Assembly (NCBI GenBank): GCA_012932865.1
Contig: SAXG01000016.1
Span: forward strand, 496,001-560,000
Length of the DNA stretch: 64,000 bases
From: Amylostereum areolatum
Lineage: Eukaryota; Basidiomycota; Agaricomycetes; Russulales; Stereaceae
Direction: 5' to 3'
Part shown: positions 23,489 through 34,797 of the stretch, one piece after another
Layout of the letters: each line of letters opens with the position of its first letter
Position numbering within the stretch: the first letter of the stretch is position 1
Translations under genes and position numbers: made by a program
The notes under the pieces: model-generated
Seen by the model: only the letters and a program-made list of their open reading frames with translations
The model's database searches: none
Told to the model about the DNA's origin: nothing

Positions 23489-25003
23489 ATGACCAGCATC
23501 GGCAGCATTCCCCCCATCTCCCCATTGCCCACTAGCGGCCCAGGCATCGGCCTGCCTCTCTTCGGCTTTTTCGACCCCAAGGAGATGTTCACCTGCGGAG
23601 CCTCGTTGATCTCGTGGACGTACGAGGGCTCGGGCGATGCCTTGACCATCGCGATCACCAACGTCGGTGTGGAACAAGATGCGCCGTTGTCCTCAACCAT
23701 ATCACCGAGCGCGACATCCACCAGCGCAAGTTTGACCCGGACCTCGACCTCGTCTTCTACATTGCCCGTAGGCCCCGGAGGCAATCCGCCCGCGAAGAAG
23801 CGTCAATTTGGAGGTTATGGAGGGACATACCTCCCCACCATCACGGAAACTCTAGCCCAGGGACTCGATCCCCATGCGGAGAATTGGACTTGGCCTTCCG
23901 TCAATGTCACCCAAGGGTGGTACAAGCTGATCGCCACCATCCCCGACACCACCATAACCGCCCAAAACTCGCTACCATTCTTCGTCGCCAACGGGTCGAC
24001 CGTCGACTGCCTCCAGAGCGCCTCGCCGACGTCTGCCCTCCCTTCCTCCGCAGGGAGCAGTGCGACGTCTTCCCCGTCCGCTTCCTCCATCCTGGCGCCC
24101 GTGAACGAGGCTTCACGCAGCTCCCACGCAGGGGCCATCGCCGGGGGCGTGGTGGGCGGGATCGCCTTCCTCGGCGCGGTCATCGGCGCCCTCATATTCT
24201 GGTTCTGCCGCCACCGTCGCCCGGCCGCCAGGCGCTCCCGCGCCATCGCCGTCGAAGGGGCAGGGTCCGGCTTCGGCCCCTCGACGTGGGGCGCGCTCGG
24301 GGCGAAACGGGCGCGTCACGTCAGCGACAGCGTCCAGGCCCTGCCGAAGCACGCGCACTCGCAGACGTCGTCCATCGCTGCGCGCGAGGCGCTGCAGTCG
24401 CCGGTGGGCTCGGACGAGGAGCTGAGCTCGACCGCGCACGAAAAGGTGGTCGTGGACGGGTCGAACGCCGCGGCGTGCAACAACGGCACGGAAGGCTTCG
24501 TGCCCTACACGCCCACCCCACGGGCGACGAAGCGCGCGTCGGCGTCTTCGTCTATCTCCCCGCCGCCGTACACGTTCAACAACCGGTCGCGCGGGGCCTC
24601 CCAGCGCGCGCTGTCCCAGCCGGAGCTCCCGCGCTCGACGAGCACGAACACCAACACGTCCTCCACGACGGCGCCCTCGGCGGACGGCCAGGGCGCAGCG
24701 CCCGCGCGCCGAATGTCGCTCGCGCTCGCACCGCCCTCCCTCCGCATCGGGGAGACGGAACACATCCCGATGGAGCGCACGCCGGTGACGCCCGCGCGAC
24801 GGAAGCCTGTTCCGCGGTACGACTCGAGCGACTTTGTGATGCCGGACGTGCCGCAAAGCCCGAGCTTGTATGGCGGGCAGGAGAGCGCGCGGGCGTCGCG
24901 GGCGACGCTGGACTCCTTCCACGCGCTGCAGCACCAGGGGAGCTATGGGAACATGCGCCCGATGCACGTTATGATGCCGGACCCGCCCGCCGCGCAAGAC
25001 TGA
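23489..25003 (+). CDS. Single-pass membrane protein, Ser/Thr-rich ectodomain
   Basis: The open frame from the ATG at 23489 gives 504 residues. Residues about 1-220 contain a beta-sandwich-like segment (FTCGASLISWTYEG, then TIAITNVGVEQ) and a second one (NVTQGWYKLIATIPDT), with several N-glycosylation sites, followed by a Ser/Pro-rich stalk. A single membrane helix lies at about 218-242 (GAIAGGVVGGIAFLGAVIGA...FWF) followed by basic stop-transfer residues and a long disordered cytosolic tail. This layout is common in Polyporales and other Agaricomycetes, in proteins of unknown function resembling wall-stress sensors. No signal peptide starts at this ATG, so a 5' exon carrying it is probably missing from the model. 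Confidence 0.7.
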   Translation: MTSIGSIPPISPLPTSGPGIGLPLFGFFDPKEMFTCGASLISWTYEGSGDALTIAITNVGVEQDAPLSSTISPSATSTSASLTRTSTSSSTLPVGPGGNPPAKKRQFGGYGGTYLPTITETLAQGLDPHAENWTWPSVNVTQGWYKLIATIPDTTITAQNSLPFFVANGSTVDCLQSASPTSALPSSAGSSATSSPSASSILAPVNEASRSSHAGAIAGGVVGGIAFLGAVIGALIFWFCRHRRPAARRSRAIAVEGAGSGFGPSTWGALGAKRARHVSDSVQALPKHAHSQTSSIAAREALQSPVGSDEELSSTAHEKVVVDGSNAAACNNGTEGFVPYTPTPRATKRASASSSISPPPYTFNNRSRGASQRALSQPELPRSTSTNTNTSSTTAPSADGQGAAPARRMSLALAPPSLRIGETEHIPMERTPVTPARRKPVPRYDSSDFVMPDVPQSPSLYGGQESARASRATLDSFHALQHQGSYGNMRPMHVMMPDPPAAQD

Positions 25004-25756
25004 GGGTGCAAACGTCTTTGATCTGCGAGGATCGCTTGGGTGCAAGTGTCGCGAGTCGCGAGGCATGCGCGTGGGGGTTGGTCTGCCGGTCGGACATGGA
25101 CACGCCCTGTTTTTCGTTTCGCACCGCCCTTGTTCTGTTTATGTGATATCCTAACGATCGCCTTTGACGTCGACGGCTTCTCCGGTCGTCTTGGCCCTCT
25201 CCACTTCTGCTTTCGCGGACGTTGTTGTATTGTTGTACAGGATACAAGTCGTTGTATTCCTACTTTGTGTACTTCACCCTCCCCCGCTCAGTGACGACCG
25301 TTGCTTTGGGCCACCGTGCTGCACTGTTTGCTTGTTTTTGTTGCTCTTTCTATGCCTTCCTTTCATCTTTGCTGTATTGTATTTCAGTAATCCCACGCGG
25401 TGTACGCACCTCCGCCTCGTTGTTCCAACGAGTGACGCTTAGATACGAGTGTCTAGAAGGCGTCTTTCCCGGGCGACAGTCGTCCAGAGAACACCCGGTA
25501 TTCTTGTCGAGCAATTGTGAAGGGCAAGTGAAGGGTGTCCTTGGGTATTGCTTCGCGAGCGCACGTGATGAGCATCTCGAGCACCTTCCTTTTTAGGCGA
25601 GCGCGTCTTTGTCCGAAACGCACGAAGCGGGTTTCCTCTGCTTATCGCCCACAGCCTCTTTGTCTCGCAACGGACACATAGCCGCGCGAAGGGCGTATAA
25701 GGACCCACGCATTTCTTTCTTGATTCATAACTATCACCGCCAACCTTTCAGCCAAC
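25004..25756. other. Intergenic between two plus-strand genes
   Basis: The region probably holds the 3' end of the membrane protein transcript and the promoter of the nuclease gene. A pyrimidine-rich stretch at 25310-25370 is typical of fungal promoters. No gene seen. Confidence 0.5.
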
Positions 25757-27105
25757 ATGCGTATCAACAAGGCGTTCGGGAAATGGGTGGTCGCAGCCGT
25801 CGGCGTGTCCAACATTTCGGAGGCTCTGGCGTGGGGTGCAGCTGGTATGCGGCCATTGTCGGTTTTCACTCGTGTCAAACGCAGCTCTGACCTCGGGTGA
25901 CGTGCAGGACACGAGATTGTTGCAACTATCGCGCAAATGCACCTCAACCCTCCTGTTCTCCCCCTGCTCTGCTCCATTCTCTACCCCGAGGACGACGGTG
26001 CTCAGCCTTGCACGCTGGCCTCGGTCGCGACGTGGGCCGATAAGATCCGGTACCGCGCCCGCTGGTCCTCGGGCCTGCACTACGTCGGCGCCGTCGGGGA
26101 CCACCCCTCCGATACGTGCGTCTTCCCCGGGGACAATGGCTGGGCGGGACGCGAGGGCATCAACGTGCTCGGCGGCATCCGCAACACGAGCAGCATCCTC
26201 GACGACTTCGTCGCCCTGGCGCTGTCCGGGCGCGGCGGCGCCGAGCTCAAGGTCGCGGGGAACGCGACGAGCCTCGCGCAGGAGGCGCTCAAGTTTCTGA
26301 TCCACTTCGTCGGCGACCTCCACCAGCCGCTGCACCTCACCGGCAGGGACCGCGGCGGGAATGGGGACAAGGTCTCCTGGGACGGACGCGTGACGAGTGC
26401 GTTCTCTCCTCCCCTTTCCTCCGTTCACACACTGACGACGCCGCGCCCGCGCGCCCCGCGACAGACCTGCACTCGCTCTGGGACGGCCTCCTCATTGCCA
26501 AATCCCTGCGCACGATCCCCGCGAACTACTCCCGCCCGCTCCCGGTCCCCGAGATCGAGGCCGCGCTCCGCGGCGCGATCTACGACCCGTACATCCGCCG
26601 CATCATGTGGCAGGGCGTCGGCGTCGGCGCGTACGGCGAACACGCCGCGCGCTGGGAAGACGAGGTCGAGAGCTGGCTCGACTGCCCCGCGCCCGTCGCG
26701 CCGGGATGGACGGACGCCCTCAAGCAAGCCGTGCTCGCGCTCGTCGCACCGCGGCGCAGGATCGCCGGCCCGCCGCAGACGACGGACGACGCGACGCTCT
26801 GTCCGTACGCCTGGGCCGAGCCCATCCACGCGCTCAACTGCGAGCTCGTGTGGCCGCCCGCGCTCGACGCGCCCGAGTACCGCACGCACGACGCGTGCGG
26901 CGCGCACGCGCATGGCGCCGAGGACGAGGACGAGCTCAGTGCGCTGCAGCGCGCGCCGCGCGCGCCGAAGGGGCATTATCTCGAGCTGGACACGCCCGAG
27001 TATTGGGGACGCATCGAGCAGGGGTGGGTGGTGGAGAAGCTGCTCGCCATGGGCGGGATCCGGCTCGCGGGCGTCCTTAACCAGATATTCGCGCCGCTCG
27101 TGTAG
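25757..27105 (+). CDS. Secreted S1/P1-type zinc nuclease
   Basis: Three exons, 25757-25844, 25908-26396 and 26465-27105, give about 405 residues. The signal peptide ends ...SEALA just before Trp, and the mature WGAAGH start provides Trp1 and His6 of the zinc cluster. Further ligands match nuclease P1: Asp in ATWADKIR, His in LHYVG, His-Asp-His in HFVGDLHQPLH, and His-Asp in TNLHSLWD across the second splice site. All nine zinc ligands are present, so the enzyme should be active. Members cut single-stranded DNA and RNA and release 3' phosphates from nucleotides, usually in the extracellular space for nutrient recovery. Several Asn-X-Thr/Ser sites fit secretion. The gene converges on the P450 gene, with 135 bp between stop codons. 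Confidence 0.95.
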
Positions 27106-27240
27106 ACGGGCGAAAGGGGGACCCACCGGACACGGGCCCGGGGATCTTTAGAGGATTTTTTGTACCATAGTGGATGATTGCATTCAGGGATTGTAGGATA
27201 GGACAGAGTAGTAATGACCCGATATACATGCCCTACGACG

Positions 27241-29604
27241 TTAGATCGTTTCGTACTCGGCGGCTGCATGTCTGATCGCTTCCGCTGCCTTCAACCTCGG
27301 GACGAGTCTGCATAGGAAAGGCCTCGGGTGACTGCAATGCGGTGGTCAGGTCAGTTTGACCAAGCAGGGGAGCGCCTCGAATACCTGATGAACCCTTCGT
27401 AATCCACCACTGGCTCGATCACCTTCCCGTCCCCGTCGACGGCCTTGAGCGCGCGGTATGTATACAGAATGGAGGCAACATAGAGGAATACGGACGTGTC
27501 TGCGAGGGATGCACCGGGACACACCCTGCACATAGCATGAGTCCCTGCTTTAGGATAAGTGGAACAAACGACGTGCCGCCTGCCGTATCCAAAGGCTATC
27601 CACGCAGGGTCCTCCGCTCTCCTTAGGTCCTTGAGTTTCCCGTCACTGTCGAGGTAGCGTTCGGGCTTGAAGGCAGACGGGTCGGGGAAGACGGCTTCGT
27701 CGTGAAGGATCGCCCTGCGCTGAAGCTTAGTGCGCGCATACAGGCATCGAGGACGAGAGCGTACCAAGCGTTGACATAGAGCGTCGCGCCTTTCTCGATG
27801 TGCCATCCGCGGTACACGTCGTCCGCCGTCACGCGATGAGCGAGGCCTGCGGCGGGTTAGGATAAGGTCTATCCAAAGGAGAAGGGAATGGACCCGCCGA
27901 GAGGTACGGACGGATTCCACCTCCATATCTCTTTGACCAGGGCATCAACGTAGGGGAGGTCTGCACGGTCTTCGAGAGACGGAAGGCGCACGTCCAGGTC
28001 GGAGGACGGGGGTCCAAGGACGCGGTTCAGTTCGGCTTGTGCGCGGTCTTGGACTCGGGGGAAGAGGAGCATTGCAAGGAGGAAGGAAAGGAGCGACGAC
28101 GGGGTCTACACGAGCCGATGGTCAGCCTCGGTCCAGGGCCGGGAACGAGTCCTGCGCACCGTCTCCGCTCCTCCTGAAGTGGCACAAACGTAAGCCCACC
28201 GTTGACCGACAGTGAAAGGGGGACAACCGACCAGAATACAGCGACGCAGCGGCGGCTTGGACGAGCTCCTCCTCCGCCTCCCGTTCGCTGCCGTTTCCGG
28301 CCGTCCTTTGGGGAGAAAGGAACGTGGATATCATGGACGGGAGCGCGGTGCCATCCTCCTGGGCGCATCCCCTGGGCCGTGAGCGCGGTGCGAGCGCGAC
28401 GAGGACAGCGAGCTCACGAGCTGGGACCGGACCGTGGCGAACGGTACTTGGTACAGTTTCCTTCGGTCGGCTCTCATCTTCGCGGCGTCTCGGTGGAAGG
28501 CTCGCACCTGGGAACCATGTCGGGACGTACTTCACTGCGGCCGCGACGTTAGCACCGCAGAGGTTGGAAGATGAGACGGATGTACGAAAAGGCCATCGAT
28601 CAACCCAGTACGCGCCCGGGTCCGAGGCGCGCGAGAAGCCGTCCATCGCATCGTTCACGATCTTGACGAGAGGATCGTCCGTCTCCCAGTCGACCTTGTG
28701 CCCGTACGTCAACAACAGGATGAGCCCTCCCGTCGACCTGCAACATCAGTCCACCCTCAGCACGGGCGTTCTTGGGACAGAAGAAACGGCTAACTGGCGA
28801 ACGTCCTCTCCGAAGTCGCATCCACGCGGCGCGCGCTCGCACGTCTTCAGCATCCGCCAGAGCAAACGCGTTCGCGCGCCCTCCTGCATCGCGATCAGGT
28901 CACGGCCGAGGCACGCTTTCGGTCCTATCGAGGCGTGGAAGAGACGGCGGAGGGCGCGGAAGCGGGCGTCGGAGTGGATGGGGTAGGGTGTGGAGGCGGA
29001 GGGGAAGGAGGGTGGGGTGGAGGGCACGAGGCGGGCGTAGCCGAGGCCTTTGTCCCAGCCTACTCTGCTCGCTCGTCAGATCTGCAAGGAATGGGGATGC
29101 TGGAAAGGACGTACAGCTCTCCGGCCATCGTCGCGGACGGTCGGTCGGAGTAGATCGCTCCTGGTCATGTGGAGGTCGGTCGGCGAATTGGGAGGAAAGC
29201 GGGAGCGCGACGCACCTCGGGCTTCGAGCAGATCGCTCACCGCGCGTGCGGAGCTGAGGACGATGGTGGTTTCTCCTAGGGAAGTGAAGCGCATCACGTC
29301 GCCTTGCGAGGGGGAAAGGTCAGGAAGGTGGGTGTGGACGATGCGAAGAGGACGTGCCGTATTTCCGAGACCATGCTTTGTACGTGAGCCAGTGCTTGCT
29401 CGTCGGGAGCTGGAACAGGCTTCCGATGATGGGCAGTCCGGGGGGTCCAGGTGGGAGAGGACCGTGTCGTCGTCGTCGTTGAAGGAAGAGGCGGCAGAGG
29501 ACGACGACCGCGAGGAGAGCGGCGACTGCATCTGCGATCCGATAGTGTGTCCTGTTGGGAGGCCAGAGCCCGAGGCGTCGAGCGTGGTCTGCGATATACA
29601 TCAT
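27241..29604 (-). CDS. Cytochrome P450 monooxygenase, one frameshift
   Basis: The start ATG is at 29604, with a membrane anchor (ALLAVVVLCRLFL) and the Pro-rich hinge GPLPPGPPGLPIIG. About a dozen exons follow. The I-helix reads GGAETT, the K-helix ExxR is EIWR, and the heme loop FGYGRRVCPGA is split by an intron before VCPGA with the heme Cys in place. The product should be an endoplasmic-reticulum heme enzyme using NADPH-P450 reductase; its substrate cannot be read from sequence. The pattern matches the large Agaricomycete families near O-methylsterigmatocystin oxidoreductase. One extra base at 28499-28500 shifts the frame between WFPGAS and FHRDAAKMRADRR. Two introns (donors near 29417 and 27565) seem to use GC instead of GT. 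Confidence 0.9.
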
Positions 29605-30397
29605 GTTATCAAACGTGGTAGAGGGAGAATTATCGATATGAGTGACTTACTTTCACGGCGTGTGTGGGAGAAGAAGCTAAGCTTGGGCTCATCTCCGCAG
29701 CCTCCGGCGACTTTGTTCTTTCCTACATACCACCACCACGACTCCCCTCCTCTTGAAGTTCGTCTCCGCAATTGCCGCAAAAACTCACGCAACGACGTGC
29801 GCTCGCCAATCCTATTTAAAGAACTACTGGCACTGGCAATGCGGCCGAATGATGGGAGTATTCCGGACCATATAAACGGTAAGCTGCCGTCAGATTAACG
29901 GTGGCTGGATATTGAATGGCAGCCTTTCTGTCCTCAGCAAGCTTTAGATCGCTGTTCTGCGTCGTGTTTTGCGTCTGTAAAGTCGACGTCCGGAAACAAC
30001 ACCACTCCTAGCATCCCGCTGTTTGTTCGGTAAAAAAAACATCATGGCGTGGATGCTTTCGTCTAGAAAGCGGCATTCGAGCTTCGCCCGGGAAGTCAGG
30101 GTGCCGTTTACCGCCGTTGCTTTTATAAAGGTGAGGGCTCCGTTACCTGGTCCGGTAGTACGGATCCTGAATCACATTCTAGTCTCAAAACTCCCGCATA
30201 CGGGATAATGCCATTCATTTTACGGCCGCTCAAGCGCTCGTCATCTATTCGGAACTGTTCAGGCCTCACGACGATGGACTACCAATGTTAGCCAAACTTG
30301 GACACTTGTCGGCAGTTGCGTAGCGCTCCTTCGCCTTCCCTATCCTTGAACATTCCCCACATGGTTTTCCTGCATCCCTCATCCCCGTCCTCCTGCT
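29605..30397. other. Divergent intergenic region (P450 - / helicase +)
   Basis: About 790 bp separates two divergent starts and should hold both promoters. No gene seen. Confidence 0.5.
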
Positions 30398-33300
30398 ATG
30401 CCTCCTTTCTGCTCTCAAGCCCGGAGCACGGGCAACTGAAACATCGCAGGGTGCACCAATCGGCACGATGTCGAACGTTGCATACTCTGCGACAGGTTTA
30501 TACCGTCGATAGGGATGAAAGCCCATGTTCAAGGGTCCAAGCACATTTTCAACGCAGCCAAATCTCCAGGTGCCACCTCACAACTACCCCCTACTTCCGT
30601 CGAACAACCAAGAACAGTGGGCGGGGCACGCAGCATGCAAGACGTCGAGGTGTGTGCACGATCGTACGATGCATGTATGCGGTTCCCACAGCCCCAACTC
30701 TTTCCGTCTTTCTGCCAATAGAGGCACAGTGTACCTCCTACGAATGCAAGGCAGCCTGGTCCGTCGTCGACCAGCGTTGGTTCGAATAGGGCCCCCGGCG
30801 GGCAGGAGGTACGCATTTCGGACGCATATTCGCTGTCAATGATTTTCTCACTGGGCGTCATTTTCCTCTGCACAGCCCGAGGCTGCATCTCCCCATCACA
30901 CCATCATCATCCCAGGCGTTGCGCACTGCGATATATGTTCGATCTACCTGGGCGCAACCGGATTGGAGGCGCACACAACTAGCAAGAGACACCTAGAACT
31001 CGAGGCACGGAAGGCGGCCGGACTTCCTCCGCCCATAACCCCACCCGGTTCAAAACATTGCGACGCATGCAACGCCGATTTCCCATCGTGGTTGTTCGTG
31101 CAACACGTCAAAAGGAAGGACCACTTGTCGAGGCAGAAGTTCGCGGACCTTGCGCGGGACGCGTTGGCCAACCAGGCGCCCACGGAAAGAGGGCCAGCAG
31201 CTTCGAACGGAAGGGAGGGAAAAGCACGACAGACGACCGTGGAGGATGATAGATCGAGAGACCCTTTTGGGACTGTGAGTACACCTGTGTACATCCGCAT
31301 TCCTCGCCACTCAACATTGACCATACTGTTACATTCAGTCCTCGCTCATAGCGGGGCTGCCGCAGGTGCTGTCCGCTGGCCGTCTTTGCGACGTCTGTTG
31401 CGTATACACATCGAAGGACGGGTTTGAAAGCCATGTAGCCGGCAAGCAACATCAAGAGGCTCGAGAGAAAAAGCTGTCCAGCGCTCCGCTCCCTGCTCCT
31501 CCTCCAGACGCCATGTATTGTCGGGCTTGCAATCGCCACTACCCTCCAGGCCTCTACAAACGTCATCTTTCTGTTAGTCAGCATATCAATCGTCAACGAT
31601 GGCTCGATGAAGGACTGGACAAGGCAAAGAGTCAGAATCAAGTTATATCCCAAGCCGGTTCGGGCGTGCAACTTGAAGATACCAACGAAGACGCTACCAG
31701 AACTGAAAGCGGTCCCCAAAGCGAACCATCATCCCAAGTCGATCTGAAACGGATCGGCTTGTCAGTCTCGTGTATCGAGGGAATCGACTTCGGCGTTTTG
31801 GGAGAACCCAAGACTGGACAGGAGTGGACGTCTCTCGTGGCGACGACATCGGTGATCCTGGAGAGAAAGACGCCGAACCCGCGACTAACACTCGTTCGCA
31901 TCGGAGTCTACTCTGAGACGAGGAGCCCAAGTCCACAGTAGGTTTCTTTTCGGTACTCTCAGGTAGACCAGCGCCTCACGCACGTACAGTTTCTTTGCCA
32001 GTCCTCGTGGCAATTCTAAATGGGTCAAGTTCGGCCGTCCACGCACTATCGAGGTGTCCTTCACCCCTCATTACGAGGGCCTTTTCGAAGGCACCCTGGA
32101 GCTCGTATTCAATCTCTTCGACCGCGAGGAGGAATTCGTCGTATATTGCCCACTGAAGGGGGTGGCGGGTTCCATCCAAGACCACGTGTACCTCGCGTCT
32201 CTGGATCGGTCAGTCACGACGAGCCAAGGAACCGTGGGCGGGGCTGCGCCATACGTACAGCCAAGCAAGCACATCCCTCTGAGACCGCCAACGTGGTCGC
32301 GGAGGAAGTGGCCGACGCTCCTACCCGAGTATGAGCTTCCGAAGGCCGTTCGTGGACGCCATGCAACATCCTAAATACGACAAGGAGTACGCCGGGGTAC
32401 TTTTGGCGAGCATGCGGCCGGCGACACTCTCGATGGCGACCTATCAACAGTGGTTTCAGGCTCACATATGGATAGAGGAAGGCCAGCAGCAGTACGTGAC
32501 AGTCCTTGCTCTACCAGTCCGAATCCTCTGATGAGTCGAATTCGGGTGGTGTAGCCAACGCTTGGCAGACCTACCCCCTTGGGACGTCAATGTCGTTCGC
32601 GCAGGTGATCGGTATCGGTATGTTCATTCATACATCACCGCGCGCGACACGCCTGACGCAGTGTACGGGCGTTATAGAATCATCATCACCGAGTCGAGCG
32701 AAGAGCGGCTTCCGGAAGTCACCCTCGGAGACTATGTGTACCTGGACGACGCGCGGATCGACGAGCGGTACGAATGTCGCGTCCATGAGGTTGAAACCTG
32801 GGACATCTCCGACGAGCTCTCGGAAATGATGCTGGAGCTCCGAGTGCCTCCTATCTTCGACGCGTACCACCAGCAGACGTTCACCTTGAGGCTCAAGTTG
32901 AACAGGATCCCCCTGCGTCGCCAACACCACGCTCTCAGCACTCCCGTCAATCGGGCCCAACGGTTTTTGTTCCCAGCCGTCCGTGACATCGTCCCTCTCA
33001 TCGGCCGGCACGAAGATGTGAGGCGTAGGCTGAGGCTGGTCAACCCCCTTCTCGAGACGGATGAAAGGCAGCTGGAGACGGTTATATCAATCCTACGTCA
33101 ATCCCCCGGAAGCGTGCCGTTCATCGTCTATGGGCCGTATGTCATGTTCCTTGTTCAAATGTTTTCATGTTCTAATAGTAGTGTTATTCAACGCAGGCCT
33201 GGTACCGGAAAGACCGTGACCATCGTGGAGGCCATCCTTCAGCTCCTCCGTGCCGACGCCAGCCGGAACATCCTCGTCTGTGCACCCAGCAACGCCGCCA

Positions 33301-34797
33301 CGGATGTCCTTACCGAACGGCTCTCCGGCGGTGGGTTGACGAACGTCGACCTGCTCCGTCTGAACGCGATCTCTCGGAACTTCAGCGCCGACGGCTCCGA
33401 CTCCGTCAGGCCGTTCACATACTTCAACGCCGACGAAGTGTACGCGATTCCGCAGCTGGCGCAGCTCGTGGGCTATCGCGTCGTGCTCTGCACCTGTTCC
33501 TCCGCGGGCATCCTGCAGGGCTCCGGCAGTTCCTCGCGGCCATTTCAGCCACTGTCTTCATCGACGAAGCCGTTTATGCGGACGAGCCGACGTGCATAAT
33601 CCCGATCAAGGCCGTGGCGGACGAGTTCACGCAGATCGTGCTCGCAGGGGGACCCGAATCAGCTGCAGCCCGTGGTCATGTCCAAGACGGCGGGCGGAGG
33701 GCTGAAGCGGAGCTATTTGCAGAGGCTGATGAGCATGAAGGACGTATATGGGCTTCCTCAGCAGCATGGCAAGACGTGAGTACTCTGTACTTTCATGGGC
33801 TGCTTGTTATTTATGAGGGTGTCGACAGCATTGTCAAGCTGGTGAAAAATAGGCGATCTCATCCAAGGATCATCGCGTGGTCGAACAAGATGTTCTACGA
33901 AGACGAGCTACGCGCGCATGCAGACCCGGTCGCCGTCAACGGTCTCTTAGGGATCGGCTCTCCTCCCGAAAAAAGAGTTTCCCATCGTGTTCCACGGCAT
34001 CAAAGGGGCCGAAAAAGAAAGCGCGACAAGGTCGTTTTTCAACTTCGAAGAAGCTTCGCTCGTCAGACAGTACTGCCAGCAGCTGACTGCCACTGAGGAT
34101 CCAGAACATCGCGTGTGTACGTTCATCTCTTTTCCTGTTTCCTGAACGATCCATATACGTTGACGCTGACGAGGGCTTGTAGTGGAGGAGGATATTGGCG
34201 TCGTGGCGCCTTACAAAGCGCAGGCGCGCAGAATCAGGAGGCTGTTGAGGAACGCGAACATGAAAGATGTGGTGGTGGGGTCAGTGGAGCAGCTCCAAGG
34301 ACAAGTGCGTGCACTGTTCTCGATACCTTCATGGTGTGACTATCGGTGCTGATAGAGGGACCGACATGGAAGGAGCGCAAGGTCATCATCATATCAACCT
34401 CGCGCAGCGGGATCGACAGTAACGCGAGGAAGAAGATGCTCCCGCCGACAATAGGTCCATAGGCTTCATCGGGAGAGGGCGCAGGATGAATGGTAACCAG
34501 CATCGCATCCTTCATACCGTTCAAGCTCGTTGACCTGATCTCCAGTCGCCTTCACCCGTGCCAAGTCCATGCTCGTCGTCATCGGGGATCCTAGCGCGCT
34601 CGGTCGCTCCCGAGTTGTGGCGATTCTTCCTCAACTTTGTGAAGATATATGGCGGCTGTAAGGGTCGTCCGCTACGTTGGAATGCGGGCGAGAATGTGGA
34701 CCCCCCTGGGTATGAGAGAGAAGATGTGCCGGTCCATGAATGGGTTCGCGGGGAAGAGTTTATGGGTGATGTACGGTCCTATATCTTCCGGCAGTAG
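30398..34797 (+). CDS. MOV10/SDE3-type SF1 RNA helicase with U1-like zinc fingers, several frameshifts
   Basis: The N-terminal part carries five C-x2-C-x12-H-x5-H fingers of the U1/matrin type (CILCDRF, CDICSIY, CDACNAD, CDVCCVY, CRACNRH starts), preceded by a CCCH-like segment. A beta-rich middle region follows, then the SF1 helicase core: motif I GPPGTGKT across an intron at 33197, motif II as IDEAV instead of the usual DEAG, a GDPNQLQP-like motif III, VEQLQGQ and NVAFTRAK. SF1B helicases of this group act in RNA silencing with Argonaute and remodel RNA. The stop is at 34795-34797. Single-base lesions near 32351 (+1), 33528-33530 (-1), 33647-33651 (+1 G), 33953 (+1) and 34600-34617 (+1) break an otherwise fully collinear protein. 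Start codon and first intron are uncertain. Either sequence errors or a recent pseudogene. Confidence 0.85.

Noticed and set aside
25757..29604. Secondary-metabolite cluster around the P450
   Set aside because: No terpene synthase, polyketide or peptide synthase is in the window. The neighbours are a nuclease and a helicase.
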